NCBI GenBank assembly: GCA_947475465.1
Contig: CANJLK010000006.1
Coordinates: 1-64,000, forward strand
Direction: 5' to 3'
Source: Caulobacteraceae bacterium
GTDB lineage: Bacteria; Pseudomonadota; Alphaproteobacteria; Caulobacterales; Caulobacteraceae
DNA: 64,000 nt
Within the stretch, counting starts at the first letter, position 1. Every line of letters starts with the position of its first letter. Below are positions 21,601-30,622 of the stretch, one piece after another. The position numbers and the translations under genes are program-made. The notes under the pieces were generated by a model. It searched no databases. It was not told where the DNA came from and saw nothing but the letters and a program-made list of their open reading frames with translations.

Positions 21601-21635
21601 TGGGATATCATGGGATTAATTGGGATACAATGACT
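21601..21635. promoter_or_regulatory. Putative MraZ operator: TGGGA-N5-TGGGA-N5-TGGGA
   Basis: TGGGATATCATGGGATTAATTGGGATACAATGACT read directly; exact 10-bp periodicity, ~100 bp upstream of mraZ. Confidence 0.75.
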
Positions 21636-21678
21636 CCAGACCCCTTTCTCTTAAGAAACCAACGGCTGACGGCCACGT

Positions 21679-21739
21679 ATGGTTAACAACATATAGTTAT
21701 CCACAGAACATACCGCGAACTATGGCTTCGGTTGTTAAC
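21679..21739. promoter_or_regulatory. Perfect DnaA box TTATCCACA (21697-21705) flanked by inverted repeat GTTAACAAC/GTTGTTAAC; CtrA-like half site TTAACCAT on minus strand (21679-21686)
   Basis: Direct motif reading. Confidence 0.55.
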
Positions 21740-21802
21740 GAAATTCAGGAGATACCCCCACAAGGGGAATCCGCTCCCAGTTCAAACCGTGTTCGGGAGA
21801 TG

Positions 21803-22208
21803 GATCAGACGGCCTGTAAGCCGGGTTCTGTGCCGCCGAAGCCCGAAGGCGCCGGCATAGGCGATCATTCCTCTGGACCGCCCCTCGCGGGGTGGTTCTC
21901 GCGACCTACCCGGACCGCTCAGGGCTACGACACCCCTACCCGCCTGGGACCTAGGTCCTTTGGGGCGCACGATCCCTATTCGGTCTTGCTCCTGGCGGGG
22001 CTTGCCATGCCGTCCCTGTCACCAGCGACGCGGTGGGCTCTTACCCCACCCTTTCACCCTTCCCGCCCTCGAGAGGGAGGAGGTTTGCTTTCTGTGGCGC
22101 TATCCCTGGGGTCGCCCCCGGCGGGCGTTACCCGCCGCCATGTCGTCGTGGAGCCCGGACTTTCCTCGACCCCCTCACGGGGACCGCGACCGCCCGGCCG
22201 TCTGATCC
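21803..22208 (-). ncRNA. rnpB: RNase P RNA (class A)
   Basis: Minus strand carries GAGGAAAGTCCGGGCTCC (CR-I), terminal pairing GATCAGACGGCC / GGCCGTCTGATC and the 3' ...CAGAACCCGGCTTACAGGCC motif. Ends approximate. Confidence 0.95.
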
Positions 22209-22325
22209 GCGCGGAACGTGAGGGTTGGGGCGGCGCCGGTCAAGGCATGGTTACAGGGTTGTAATCCCGGCCGTCTGGCGGGCGGGCGGGCGAGCGCCTA
22301 CATCACGCGCGACACGGAGACTTCG

Positions 22326-23357
22326 ATGACCTCTCTTCGATCCAAGATCGGCGCGGCCCTGGGGATCAGCCTGGCGCTGGGGATGCTGGCCGCGGGGCCC
22401 GCGGACGCCAGGCGCGGCGGCAGCTTCGGCAGCCGCGGGGCCAGGACCTATTCGGCGCCGCGCGCCACCGACACCGCGCCGGGCTATGTGCCGCCCGTGC
22501 GGCGCTCGATGACGACGCCGGGCGCGGCCCCGGGCGGGGCCTATGCGCCCCAGCCTGGCCAGCCGGGCTATGCGAACGGCGGCAATCAGTTCGGCTCACG
22601 CCTGGGCGGCGGGGGTTTTGGACGCGGCCTGGTCGGCGGCCTGCTGGCCGGCGGACTGATCGGCAGCCTGATGGGCCACGGCTGGGGCGGCGGCGGATGG
22701 GGCGGCGGCTATGGCGGCGGCGGCAGTGGCTTCCTGGGCGGCCTGATCCAACTGGCGATCCTGTTCTTCGTGATTTCGTTTGCGGTCCGGTGGTTCCGCC
22801 GGCGCAACAGCCCGGCCTTCGTCTCGCCCTTCGCCCAGCCTGAGCCGGCGTTCGGCGGCGGCTTCGGCAGCGGTGGCGGATTTGGCGGCAGCGGTTTTGG
22901 CGGCAGCCCTGCGCCGGCCTCGCCCTATGTCCCGACCGGCGGCCCGGCCTGGCAGATCCCGATCACCCCCCAGGACCAGGCGGCGTTTGAAACCCTGCTG
23001 AAGGAAATCCAGGACGCCTTCGGGCGCGAGGACTACGGCGCCCTTCGCGAGCGGACCACGCCGGAGGTGATGTCCTACCTGGCCGAGGAACTGAGCGACA
23101 ACGCCACCCACGGCCGGCGCAACGAGGTCTCAGGCACCCGCCTTCTGCAGGCCGATGTGGGCGAGGCCTGGCGCGAGGGCGACACCGACTACGCCACCGC
23201 GGCCATGCGCTATGAGGGCGTCGACATCATGCGCGACCGCGCCACGGGCAAGGTGCTGTCGGGCGACGCCTCGGTCCCCAGCCAGACCGTCGAGCTCTGG
23301 ACCTTCGCCCGGCGGGACGGCGGCCCCTGGAAGCTTTCGGCGATCCAGGAGACCTGA
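22326..23357 (+). CDS. Tim44-like domain protein, Gly-rich
   Basis: MTSLRSKIGAALG signal-like; Gly-rich linker, TM, and C-terminal 'AFETLLKEIQDAFGREDYGALRERTTPEVMSYLAEEL' Tim44-like domain. Confidence 0.85.
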   Translation: MTSLRSKIGAALGISLALGMLAAGPADARRGGSFGSRGARTYSAPRATDTAPGYVPPVRRSMTTPGAAPGGAYAPQPGQPGYANGGNQFGSRLGGGGFGRGLVGGLLAGGLIGSLMGHGWGGGGWGGGYGGGGSGFLGGLIQLAILFFVISFAVRWFRRRNSPAFVSPFAQPEPAFGGGFGSGGGFGGSGFGGSPAPASPYVPTGGPAWQIPITPQDQAAFETLLKEIQDAFGREDYGALRERTTPEVMSYLAEELSDNATHGRRNEVSGTRLLQADVGEAWREGDTDYATAAMRYEGVDIMRDRATGKVLSGDASVPSQTVELWTFARRDGGPWKLSAIQET

Positions 23358-23379
23358 GTCTTTCGGAGCTTGAGGGCGC

Positions 23380-24099
23380 TCAGCCGCCCAGGCGCAGGAG
23401 CGCGATCAGCCGCGCGCGGGTGACGCCGTCGGCGACGCCGTCGAAGCGGGTCTGCACCCAGTGGCGCTGGAAGGCGCGGACCACGGCGGTGGTGTGGGCG
23501 TCGAACTTGCCGGACGGCGGGATATCGTAGCCGAGCCGTGTGAAGCCCGCCTGCAGGGCGAACACGCCCGCCCCCTCCTCGCCTTCGCCCAGGGGAGCCC
23601 CGGGCGCGGCGGGGGGCTCAAGCCACAGGCCATGGCCCGCCTGCGCCAGCCGCTTCCAGGGGAAGAGCTCGCCGGGATCGTCCTTGCGGTCGGGCGCCAG
23701 ATCCGAATGGGCGATGATCTTGCCGTCCTCGATCGTCCAGCGGCTGCGGATGTCGGTCACCAGCGTGACGACCGCCTCGACCTGGGCGTCGGGGAACGGC
23801 CGGTATCCGAACTCATGGCCGGGATTGACGATCTCGATGCCGACGGAGCTCGAATTCAGGTCGGTGTCGCCCTTCCAGGACCCGCGGCCGGCGTGCCACG
23901 CGCGCCGTTCCTCCGGAACCAGGCGGAAGATGCGGCCATCCTCTTCGACCACATAGTGGGCCGAGACCTTGGCCTCCGGATCGCGCAGGCGGTCGACCGC
24001 CTCGGGGCCAGTGGGCATGCCGGTATAGTGGAGCACGATGCCGTCCGGCGGCGCCTTGCGGGCGTCGAAATTGGGCGAAGGCGCTTCGATGAAGGTCAT
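23380..24099 (-). CDS. N-acetylmuramoyl-L-alanine amidase (AmpD-like) with C-terminal peptidoglycan-binding domain
   Basis: MTFIEAPSPNFDARKAPPDGIVLHYTGM...'GIEIVNPGH', 'HSDLAPDRKDDPG'. Confidence 0.92.
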   Translation of the reverse strand: MTFIEAPSPNFDARKAPPDGIVLHYTGMPTGPEAVDRLRDPEAKVSAHYVVEEDGRIFRLVPEERRAWHAGRGSWKGDTDLNSSSVGIEIVNPGHEFGYRPFPDAQVEAVVTLVTDIRSRWTIEDGKIIAHSDLAPDRKDDPGELFPWKRLAQAGHGLWLEPPAAPGAPLGEGEEGAGVFALQAGFTRLGYDIPPSGKFDAHTTAVVRAFQRHWVQTRFDGVADGVTRARLIALLRLGG

Positions 24100-24140
24100 G
24101 GCGCGATGGTGGGCAGCGCCTGGGCGAGCGTCAACGGCGG

Positions 24141-24635
24141 TTAAGCGGCGGGCTCGGCCTTGCGGCGGGTGAAGCGCAGCGAGGTATGAGTCGGCGAGAA
24201 GGCCACCACCTTGTTGTCCACCAGCCCATGGGCCTTCGCCGCCGCCATCACCTCGACATCCTTGACGGTCGCCTCCTTGCCCTTCCTTGAGACGATCCAA
24301 AGGGCGCCCTTCTCCGCAAGCATGGGAACCAGCGCCTCGATGCGGGCGAGCGCCTGGGCGTCGTCCGCGGCGTAGAACAGCAGGTCGAGGTTGGCGAGTT
24401 CGGTGGTCGGGACCGCTTCGGCGCCGGCCAGCTCGGCGCTCAGCGTCGGATCGACCACCCCCATGACAGCGGCGCGCATGCCGGGTTTGACGCCGATCTT
24501 TTGCACCCTGGTGCGCGTGCTCGCAGGCGGCTTCGCGGCGGCTTTGGGCTTGGCGACAGCCGCAGCCTTCGCGGCGACCTTCGGCTTGGCCGGCGCCTTG
24601 GGCTTGGGGGCGGCTTTGGGTTTCGCGACGGCCAT
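24141..24635 (-). CDS. DUF3052-like protein with Lys/Ala/Pro-rich N-terminal tail
   Basis: MAVAKPKAAPKPKAPAKPKVAAKAAAVAKPKAAAKP tail then 'IGVKPGMRAAVMG...GLVDNKVVAFSPTHTSLRFTRRK'. Confidence 0.75.
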   Translation of the reverse strand: MAVAKPKAAPKPKAPAKPKVAAKAAAVAKPKAAAKPPASTRTRVQKIGVKPGMRAAVMGVVDPTLSAELAGAEAVPTTELANLDLLFYAADDAQALARIEALVPMLAEKGALWIVSRKGKEATVKDVEVMAAAKAHGLVDNKVVAFSPTHTSLRFTRRKAEPAA

Positions 24636-24707
24636 CGATCTCTCCGTGGGCCGAAACATCGACCGGAGGCGCAGGAAACACATGGGCGCGGCAAACCCCA
24701 CCCAAAT

Positions 24708-24751
24708 CGTCATCCTCCGGTCAGCTGAATGCTGATCCGCGGCGGATGACG
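24708..24751. repeat. Imperfect palindrome CGTCATCCTCCGGTCAGC-N5-GCTGATCCGCGGCGGATGACG
   Basis: Read directly; shares arms with 28067-28177. Confidence 0.65.
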
Positions 24752-24756
24752 GGCTT

Positions 24757-25899
24757 TTACGCCGCCTGCCCCAGGCTCAGGAACTCGTAGCGGGCCAGGT
24801 GGTGGTCGGTGGAGCCGAAGGCGCTCTCGATCATCGTGGCTCGTTTGAAGTAGTGGCCGATCGCCATCTCGTCGGTCATGCCCATGCCGCCGTGCAGCTG
24901 AATGGCGTTCTGGCCGACGAACTTGCAGGCCTTGCCGATCTGCACCTTGGCGGCGGCGCAGGCCTTGGCGCGTTCGGCATCGTCGGCGACCTTGATGGCG
25001 GCCATGTAGGTCATGGAGATCGACTGCTCGACCTGGATGAACATGTCGACCATGCGGTGCTGAAGGACCTGGAAATTGGCGATCGGCTGGCCGAACTGCT
25101 TGCGCTGCCGGGTGTAGTCCAGCGTGCCTTCGTGCAGCTTGCGCAGCACCCCGCAGGCCTCGGCGCAGGTGGCGGCGAGCGCCTCGTCGACCACCTTTTC
25201 AATGAGCGGCAGCGCATGATCGGCCGGGCCGATCAGGGCCCCGGCATCCAGCTTCACGTTCTCCAGGGTGACTTCGGAGGCGCGGAATCCATCGACGGTG
25301 GGATAGTCGCGGGTGGTCACCCCGGCCGCGCCCTTGGGCACGATGAAGGCGCTGACACCCTGGGCGTCGCGCTGGCCGCCGGCCGTGCGGGCGGTGACGA
25401 TCAGGTGAGTGGCGTAGGGCGCGCCGATCACCACGGCCTTGGCGCCGTTCAGCACCCAGGACCCGCCGTCTTTCCTGGCTGTGGTCTTCAGGTCGGCCAG
25501 GTTGTAGCGGCCCTGCGGCTCGGCGTAGGCGAAGGCGAAGATCGCCTCGCCGGCGATGATCTGGCCTATCAGGTCGCTCGCCTGGGCATGGCCGGAATGC
25601 TTCAGGAATCCGCCGCCAATCACCACGGTCCCCAGGTAGGGCTCGACGACCAGCGCCTTTCCCATCTCCTCCATGACGATCATGTTTTCGACCGGCCCGC
25701 CGCCCAGCCCGCCCGCCTCCTCCGAAAAAGGCGCGCCCAGGATGCCGAGTTCCTCGGCGAACGCCTTCCAGATTGACGGGCTCCAGCCAGGCTCCTTGCC
25801 CAGCATCGCGCGGCGCTGGTCGAAGGCATAGTGGTCGGCCAGGTAGCTGGCGACCGTGTCGCGCAGCATCGACTGTTCGTCGGTGAAGTTGAAATCCAT
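24757..25899 (-). CDS. Acyl-CoA dehydrogenase
   Basis: MDFNFTDEQSMLRDTVASYL; 'LHGGMGMTDE'. Confidence 0.93.
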   Translation of the reverse strand: MDFNFTDEQSMLRDTVASYLADHYAFDQRRAMLGKEPGWSPSIWKAFAEELGILGAPFSEEAGGLGGGPVENMIVMEEMGKALVVEPYLGTVVIGGGFLKHSGHAQASDLIGQIIAGEAIFAFAYAEPQGRYNLADLKTTARKDGGSWVLNGAKAVVIGAPYATHLIVTARTAGGQRDAQGVSAFIVPKGAAGVTTRDYPTVDGFRASEVTLENVKLDAGALIGPADHALPLIEKVVDEALAATCAEACGVLRKLHEGTLDYTRQRKQFGQPIANFQVLQHRMVDMFIQVEQSISMTYMAAIKVADDAERAKACAAAKVQIGKACKFVGQNAIQLHGGMGMTDEMAIGHYFKRATMIESAFGSTDHHLARYEFLSLGQAA

Positions 25900-25934
25900 T
25901 GCGGCTGGGTTCCGTCAGTCGGAGGTGAAGGCGA

Positions 25935-27137
25935 TTAGAGGCCCAGGACCATCTTGGCGATGATGTTGCGCTGGATCTCGTTGGAGCCGCCGTAGATCGA
26001 GGTCTTGCGGCCGTTGAACATGGCGCCGGCCAGGCCCTCGGCGTAGTCCGGGCCGATCTGGGCGTTGTGGCCGAGGTCGCGCAGGAAGGGCGCGCCGTAG
26101 TGGCCCACCGCCTCCAGGGCCAGCTCCTGGATGCGCTGCTGGATCTCGGTGCCCTTGATCTTGAGGATCGAGCTTTCCGGGCCCGGGCCCTTGCCGCTCG
26201 ACTCGCCGGCCAGCGTCCGCAGTTCGGTGAACTCCAGGGCCGTCAGGTCGATCTCCAGCTCGGCCACCTTGCGGCGGAAGAAGGCGTCGCTGAGCAGCGA
26301 ACCGCCGGCGTCGGAGCGTTCTGTCGAGGCCATGGACCGCAGCTTTTCCAGCCCGCGCTTGGAGCGCGCCACGCCGGCGATGCCCGACCGCTCATGGGCC
26401 AAGAGCGCCTTGGCGCAGGTCCAGCCCTTGTTCTCCTCGTAGATCCGGTTCTCGACGGGGACCTTCACATTGTCGAGGAAGACGTCGTTCACCTCGTGGC
26501 CGCCTTCCAGCGTGATGATCGGCCGGACGCTGACGCCCGGCGAAGTCATGTCGATGAGCAGGAAGGAGATGCCGGCCTGCGGCTTGGCGTCGGGATCGGT
26601 GCGGACCAGGAAGAAGCCCCAGTCGGCGTATTGGCCGAGCGTCGTCCAGGTCTTCTGGCCATTGACGATGTAATATTCCTTGCCGTCGTCGGCGGTGACC
26701 CGCTCGGCCTTGGTCTTCAGGCTGGCGAGGTCGGAGCCGGCGCCGGGCTCGGAGTAGCCCTGGCACCACCAGACGTCGCCGTTGTAGATGCCCGGCAGGA
26801 AGCGCTTCTTCTGCTCATCGGTGCCGAACGTGTAGAGCACCGGGGCGAGCATGCTGACCCCGAACGGCAGGACCGGCAGGGCGTCGGCGCGGGCCAGTTC
26901 CTCCGACCAGATGTACTTCTGGGTGGGCGTCCAGCCGGTGCCGCCGAGTTCCTTGGGCCAGGAGGGCGCGACCCAGCCCTGTTTGGCCAGCACCTTGTGC
27001 CAGGCCAGGTAGTTTTCCTTGGAGAGCTGTCCGCCGGCGTCCTGAGCGGCGCGCAGGCTGGCCGGATAGTTCCCCTTGATGAAGGCCCGGACCTCCTCGC
27101 GGAAGGCGTTCTCTTCTGGCGTGAAGTCGAGGTTCAT
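25935..27137 (-). CDS. Acyl-CoA dehydrogenase
   Basis: MNLDFTPEENAFREEVRAFI; 'CQGYSEPGAGSDLASLKTKA'; 'IYGGSNEIQRNIIAKMVLG'. Confidence 0.95.
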   Translation of the reverse strand: MNLDFTPEENAFREEVRAFIKGNYPASLRAAQDAGGQLSKENYLAWHKVLAKQGWVAPSWPKELGGTGWTPTQKYIWSEELARADALPVLPFGVSMLAPVLYTFGTDEQKKRFLPGIYNGDVWWCQGYSEPGAGSDLASLKTKAERVTADDGKEYYIVNGQKTWTTLGQYADWGFFLVRTDPDAKPQAGISFLLIDMTSPGVSVRPIITLEGGHEVNDVFLDNVKVPVENRIYEENKGWTCAKALLAHERSGIAGVARSKRGLEKLRSMASTERSDAGGSLLSDAFFRRKVAELEIDLTALEFTELRTLAGESSGKGPGPESSILKIKGTEIQQRIQELALEAVGHYGAPFLRDLGHNAQIGPDYAEGLAGAMFNGRKTSIYGGSNEIQRNIIAKMVLGL

Positions 27138-27323
27138 GGCGCGCTCCCTGGACCGCTTGTTTTACAGCGTATCCCTATCGGGCAAACCTTACGCCGGTCC
27201 CCGGGCAGATGGGAAGAATGCCGTGGGGTCAAGACGGGACAGAAGCGGTAAGGATCGAACCCCTGTGCGCCGCAACCGTTGTGTCTCTTGCCTCCGCCAG
27301 GGAAGGCGTGCACCCCGAAGCCC

Positions 27324-28055
27324 ATGCCCCGCATCGTCACCTACAATGTCCATCGCTGCGTCGGGACCGACCGCAGGCTCGACGTGGGCCGCATCGCCGA
27401 GGCGCTGGCGGCGCTGAAGCCCGACATCGTGGCGCTGCAGGAACTGGATGTCGGGCGCAGGCGGACCGGCCATGTGGACCAGGCCCATGAGATCGCCCGG
27501 CGGCTCGACATGGCCTGCCACTTCCACGCGGCGCTCAGGGTCGAGGAGGAGCAATACGGCGATGCGATCCTCACCCATTTCCCCGAGCGCCTGATCCAGG
27601 TGGGGCCGCTTCCCGGCTACGACCGCATCCGGGCGCTGGAGCCGCGCGGCGTGCTCTGGGTCGAGGTCGAGGTGGACGGCAGGCCAGTGCAGGTGATCAA
27701 CACCCACCTGGGCCTGGTGCCGCGCGAACAGCAGATCCAGGCGCAATGGCTGGCGGGGCCGCGCTGGCTGGAGCATCCGCAGCGCCAGGGCCCGACCATC
27801 CTGCTGGGCGACTTCAACGCCACGGCGAGTTCCGTGGTCTACCGGACCCTGACGGCGCACCTGATGCCGGCGCGCGGCCTGGCGCCGACGAAATCGCCGA
27901 CCTCGACCTTCCCCTCGCGGTTCCCGGCTCTGCGCATCGATCACCTGTTCGTAAGCCCTCATATCCGGGTGCTGGACGTCCAGGCGCCCTTCTCGCCGCT
28001 CACCCGCGCGGCGTCCGACCACCTGCCGCTGCTGATGGACTTCGAGGTGGTGTGA
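27324..28055 (+). CDS. Endonuclease/exonuclease/phosphatase family protein
   Basis: MPRIVTYNVHRCVGTDRRLD...'DIVALQELD', 'ILLGDFNA', 'RIDHLFVS', 'ASDHLPLLMDF'. Confidence 0.92.
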   Translation: MPRIVTYNVHRCVGTDRRLDVGRIAEALAALKPDIVALQELDVGRRRTGHVDQAHEIARRLDMACHFHAALRVEEEQYGDAILTHFPERLIQVGPLPGYDRIRALEPRGVLWVEVEVDGRPVQVINTHLGLVPREQQIQAQWLAGPRWLEHPQRQGPTILLGDFNATASSVVYRTLTAHLMPARGLAPTKSPTSTFPSRFPALRIDHLFVSPHIRVLDVQAPFSPLTRAASDHLPLLMDFEVV

Positions 28056-28066
28056 ATGGCTACATT

Positions 28067-28177
28067 CGTCATCCTCCGGTCGCCCGAAGAGGCGATCCGG
28101 GGGACCCAAGCTGAGTGGGGCATCTCTCGAGCCGGCTTGGGTCCCCGGATCAGCCTGCGGCTGACCGGAGGATGACG
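28067..28177. repeat. 111-bp composite palindrome: outer arms CGTCATCCTCCGGT/ACCGGAGGATGACG, inner arms GATCCGGGGGACCCAAGC/GCTTGGGTCCCCGGATC
   Basis: Read directly between convergent genes. Confidence 0.8.
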
Positions 28178-28197
28178 AACGTTATGGGGATGCCGCC

Positions 28198-29709
28198 CTA
28201 CGGCATGTCCGCGATCACGGTGCCCTTGTCCAAGCCCACGCCGCGCACGGCCGCGTAGAGGCGTTCGCGCCTGCGGCCTGGGAGCCAGCTGTCGCGCGTG
28301 TCCTGGGGATCGCCCAGGTGGTAGTGCGATACGAATTCGCCGAAGGCGGTGACCTTGGGTGGCTCGATGGGTTGCAGGCGCCCGTCGCGGTTCAGGGCGT
28401 CGATGGCGCCGACCAGGCCCCCGAAGTCGGCGCGGGCCTTGGCGACCGCATCGCCCGTGTAGCCCATGAAGTGACCGACCAGCCGATCGCGGAAGGCCTC
28501 GACAGTAAGCCGGGCGACCTCGTCATCGGTTTCCACCGCCAGCTCGCACTCGGTGTCGAAACCGCCGGAGCGGTTGTTGAGATTGGCCGAGCCGACACGG
28601 GCGATGCGGTCGTCGAAGACGCTGGTCTTGGAGTGGACGATCACCGTCTTGCCCCCCGGCGTCATCGGCCAGAAGGCGCGGAACCGGCCGAAGACGTCCG
28701 CCGCGCGCAGCCGCCAGATCATCGCGCCGCGGGCCCGGTCCATGGTCAGGCGGTCGAACCAGCTGGGCGCCTCGCCGGTGGATATCAACACGATCTGCGG
28801 CCCGTTGGGTTCGCCCAGCCTCGCGGCCAGGGCCTCGGTGACCAGGGGCGAGGTGAAGTACTGGTTCTCCAGATAGATGGTGTCGCGAGCCTCGGCGATG
28901 CAGGTAAGCGTCAGCTTGCGGATCTCGCTGACCATCGGGCGCTTCTTCCAGTCGGGCTCGGTGCGGGCGATGCCGACCTCGACGTCGGTCAGCTGGGCCG
29001 GCACCTGATCGGGCCAGGGGTCGCCGCCGGCGTCGGGCGGCGGGGCCACGATCTCTCCGGTGGCGCGATGCCAGCGCTCGCGGGCCAGGTCGCCCAGGTC
29101 CTTGGCCGCCTGGCCGTCGACCATCATCATCACCTCGTGGCGGGGCGCGTGATAGTCCTGGTCGGGCATGATCCGGCGCGGGTCGTCGTCGCGGTGGCCG
29201 GGCGTGTCCCAGCGGTCGACGGAGATGTCGCCGCCGCCGCAGAAGGCCAGGCGGTCGTCGATCACCAGCACCTTCTGGTGGTGGCAGGCCCCGAACGGCA
29301 CCGCATCGTCCAGGCGGAACTTGACCGGCGTGTCGTGGAAAAACTTGCGCGCCTTGTGGGGGAAGAATTCCTGCTGGGCGGCGATGGGCAGGGCAGATCG
29401 CCAGATCAGCAGGCGGACATCGAGCTCCGGGCGGGCGCAGGCCAACTCCACCAGGATCCGGCCGACCTCGTCGGGATCGTCGGCGCCATCATAGCCGTCC
29501 GGGAACAGGCGGGTGCGCGGATCGAACCCCCAGCCCAGCAGCAGGATGGAGCGGCGGGCGTTCTGCAGCGCGTCGAAGACGGCGGTGAAATAGGCCTCGG
29601 TGTCGATCAGGAACGCCGCCCGGTTGGCCCGCGCGGTGCGCCAGCAGGTGTCGCCGGGTCTCAGCACCGTATCCAACCGATCCCCCAATCCCCGATGTCT
29701 CTGCCGCAC
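28198..29709 (-). CDS. Phospholipase D-like protein (two HKD motifs)
   Basis: 'HHQKVLVIDDRLAFCGG' and 'VHSKTSVFDDRIARVGSANLNNRS'. Start approximate; N-terminal part of the longer ORF looks antisense-derived. Confidence 0.9.
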   Translation of the reverse strand: MRQRHRGLGDRLDTVLRPGDTCWRTARANRAAFLIDTEAYFTAVFDALQNARRSILLLGWGFDPRTRLFPDGYDGADDPDEVGRILVELACARPELDVRLLIWRSALPIAAQQEFFPHKARKFFHDTPVKFRLDDAVPFGACHHQKVLVIDDRLAFCGGGDISVDRWDTPGHRDDDPRRIMPDQDYHAPRHEVMMMVDGQAAKDLGDLARERWHRATGEIVAPPPDAGGDPWPDQVPAQLTDVEVGIARTEPDWKKRPMVSEIRKLTLTCIAEARDTIYLENQYFTSPLVTEALAARLGEPNGPQIVLISTGEAPSWFDRLTMDRARGAMIWRLRAADVFGRFRAFWPMTPGGKTVIVHSKTSVFDDRIARVGSANLNNRSGGFDTECELAVETDDEVARLTVEAFRDRLVGHFMGYTGDAVAKARADFGGLVGAIDALNRDGRLQPIEPPKVTAFGEFVSHYHLGDPQDTRDSWLPGRRRERLYAAVRGVGLDKGTVIADMP

Positions 29710-29803
29710 AAGAAAGCCTAGGGCGAAGCTTGGGTTCCGGCCAGGGGCGCCGGATCGGCCGAAAAGACGCGCGCCGGCCCGCAAAACCGACGCGCCGCTG
29801 CGT

Positions 29804-30163
29804 TCAGCGCGAAGACGTATCCTTGGCCCCGCCGACCGAGGCGGTGGTCTGCGGGCCGCCCATGTAGGCCGAGCAGGCGCCGGCCAGTTCGGCGGCGTAG
29901 TGGGCGCGGCCCTCGTCGCTCTTGGTCTGGCGGCGGGCCCGCTCGAACTCACTCTGCGCCCGGTCCTCGGCTACCTGCATGCGGCCGCGGCTGGCCGCCT
30001 TCAGGTATGCGTCCAGGCCCTTGGTGGCGGTCAGGCCGGAGCCCACGGCCAGCCCCTTGCATCGCGTTGCTTTGATATAGTCAATATCGGTCACATTTTT
30101 CGCAGCAAAGGCAGACCCCGCCGCCGCCCCACAAAGCATGAATGCGATAACAGCGATCTTCAT
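29804..30163 (-). CDS. Hypothetical small secreted protein
   Basis: MKIAVIAFMLCGAAAGSAFAAK signal peptide; no family recognised. Confidence 0.65.
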   Translation of the reverse strand: MKIAVIAFMLCGAAAGSAFAAKNVTDIDYIKATRCKGLAVGSGLTATKGLDAYLKAASRGRMQVAEDRAQSEFERARRQTKSDEGRAHYAAELAGACSAYMGGPQTTASVGGAKDTSSR

Positions 30164-30353
30164 CAACAAATCTCCATCGGTTTTCGCCCCGCACGGAAAC
30201 TGTTCTTGTTGCATCTCAGACTCAAATTAACTGGAAGCAATGAAATTCTAGAGACGCTTTGGAGACACCGCGTGACATTGTTACTGATCATGAACTGAAT
30301 TTAATTCACGCGGCTGGCGCGGCGGGCCGCAAATCCCTAGGTTCACCCCTGCC

Positions 30354-30572
30354 ATGAGCCAACCCGCCCGCCGCCCAACCGCCATCCGGACGCCCTGCGT
30401 GCAGGTGTGCGTCGTCGATGGGCCGAGCGGCCTTTGCCTGGGCTGTTTCCGGACCCTGGCGGAGATCGGCGGCTGGAGCGGCCTCACCGACGAACAGCGG
30501 GCCGATCTGATGCGCGACCTGCCGGGCCGCCGATCACGGATCGACCCCGCCAAGCTCTCCATGTTTGGCTAA
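30354..30572 (+). CDS. DUF1289 domain protein
   Basis: 'TPCVQVCVVDGPSGLCLGCFRTLAEIGGWSGLTDEQR'. Confidence 0.9.
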   Translation: MSQPARRPTAIRTPCVQVCVVDGPSGLCLGCFRTLAEIGGWSGLTDEQRADLMRDLPGRRSRIDPAKLSMFG

Positions 30573-30622
30573 CCCTGTCCGTTCACCGCTCGCAAACCGC
30601 AGCCCGCTAAACTCGCCCGCAA

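Noticed and set aside
21620-22264. 214-aa plus-strand ORF over the rnpB region
   Set aside because: Region matches RNase P RNA on the minus strand; ORF is fortuitous.
27189-28109. 306-aa minus-strand ORF
   Set aside because: Antisense shadow of the EEP nuclease, which has clear family motifs.
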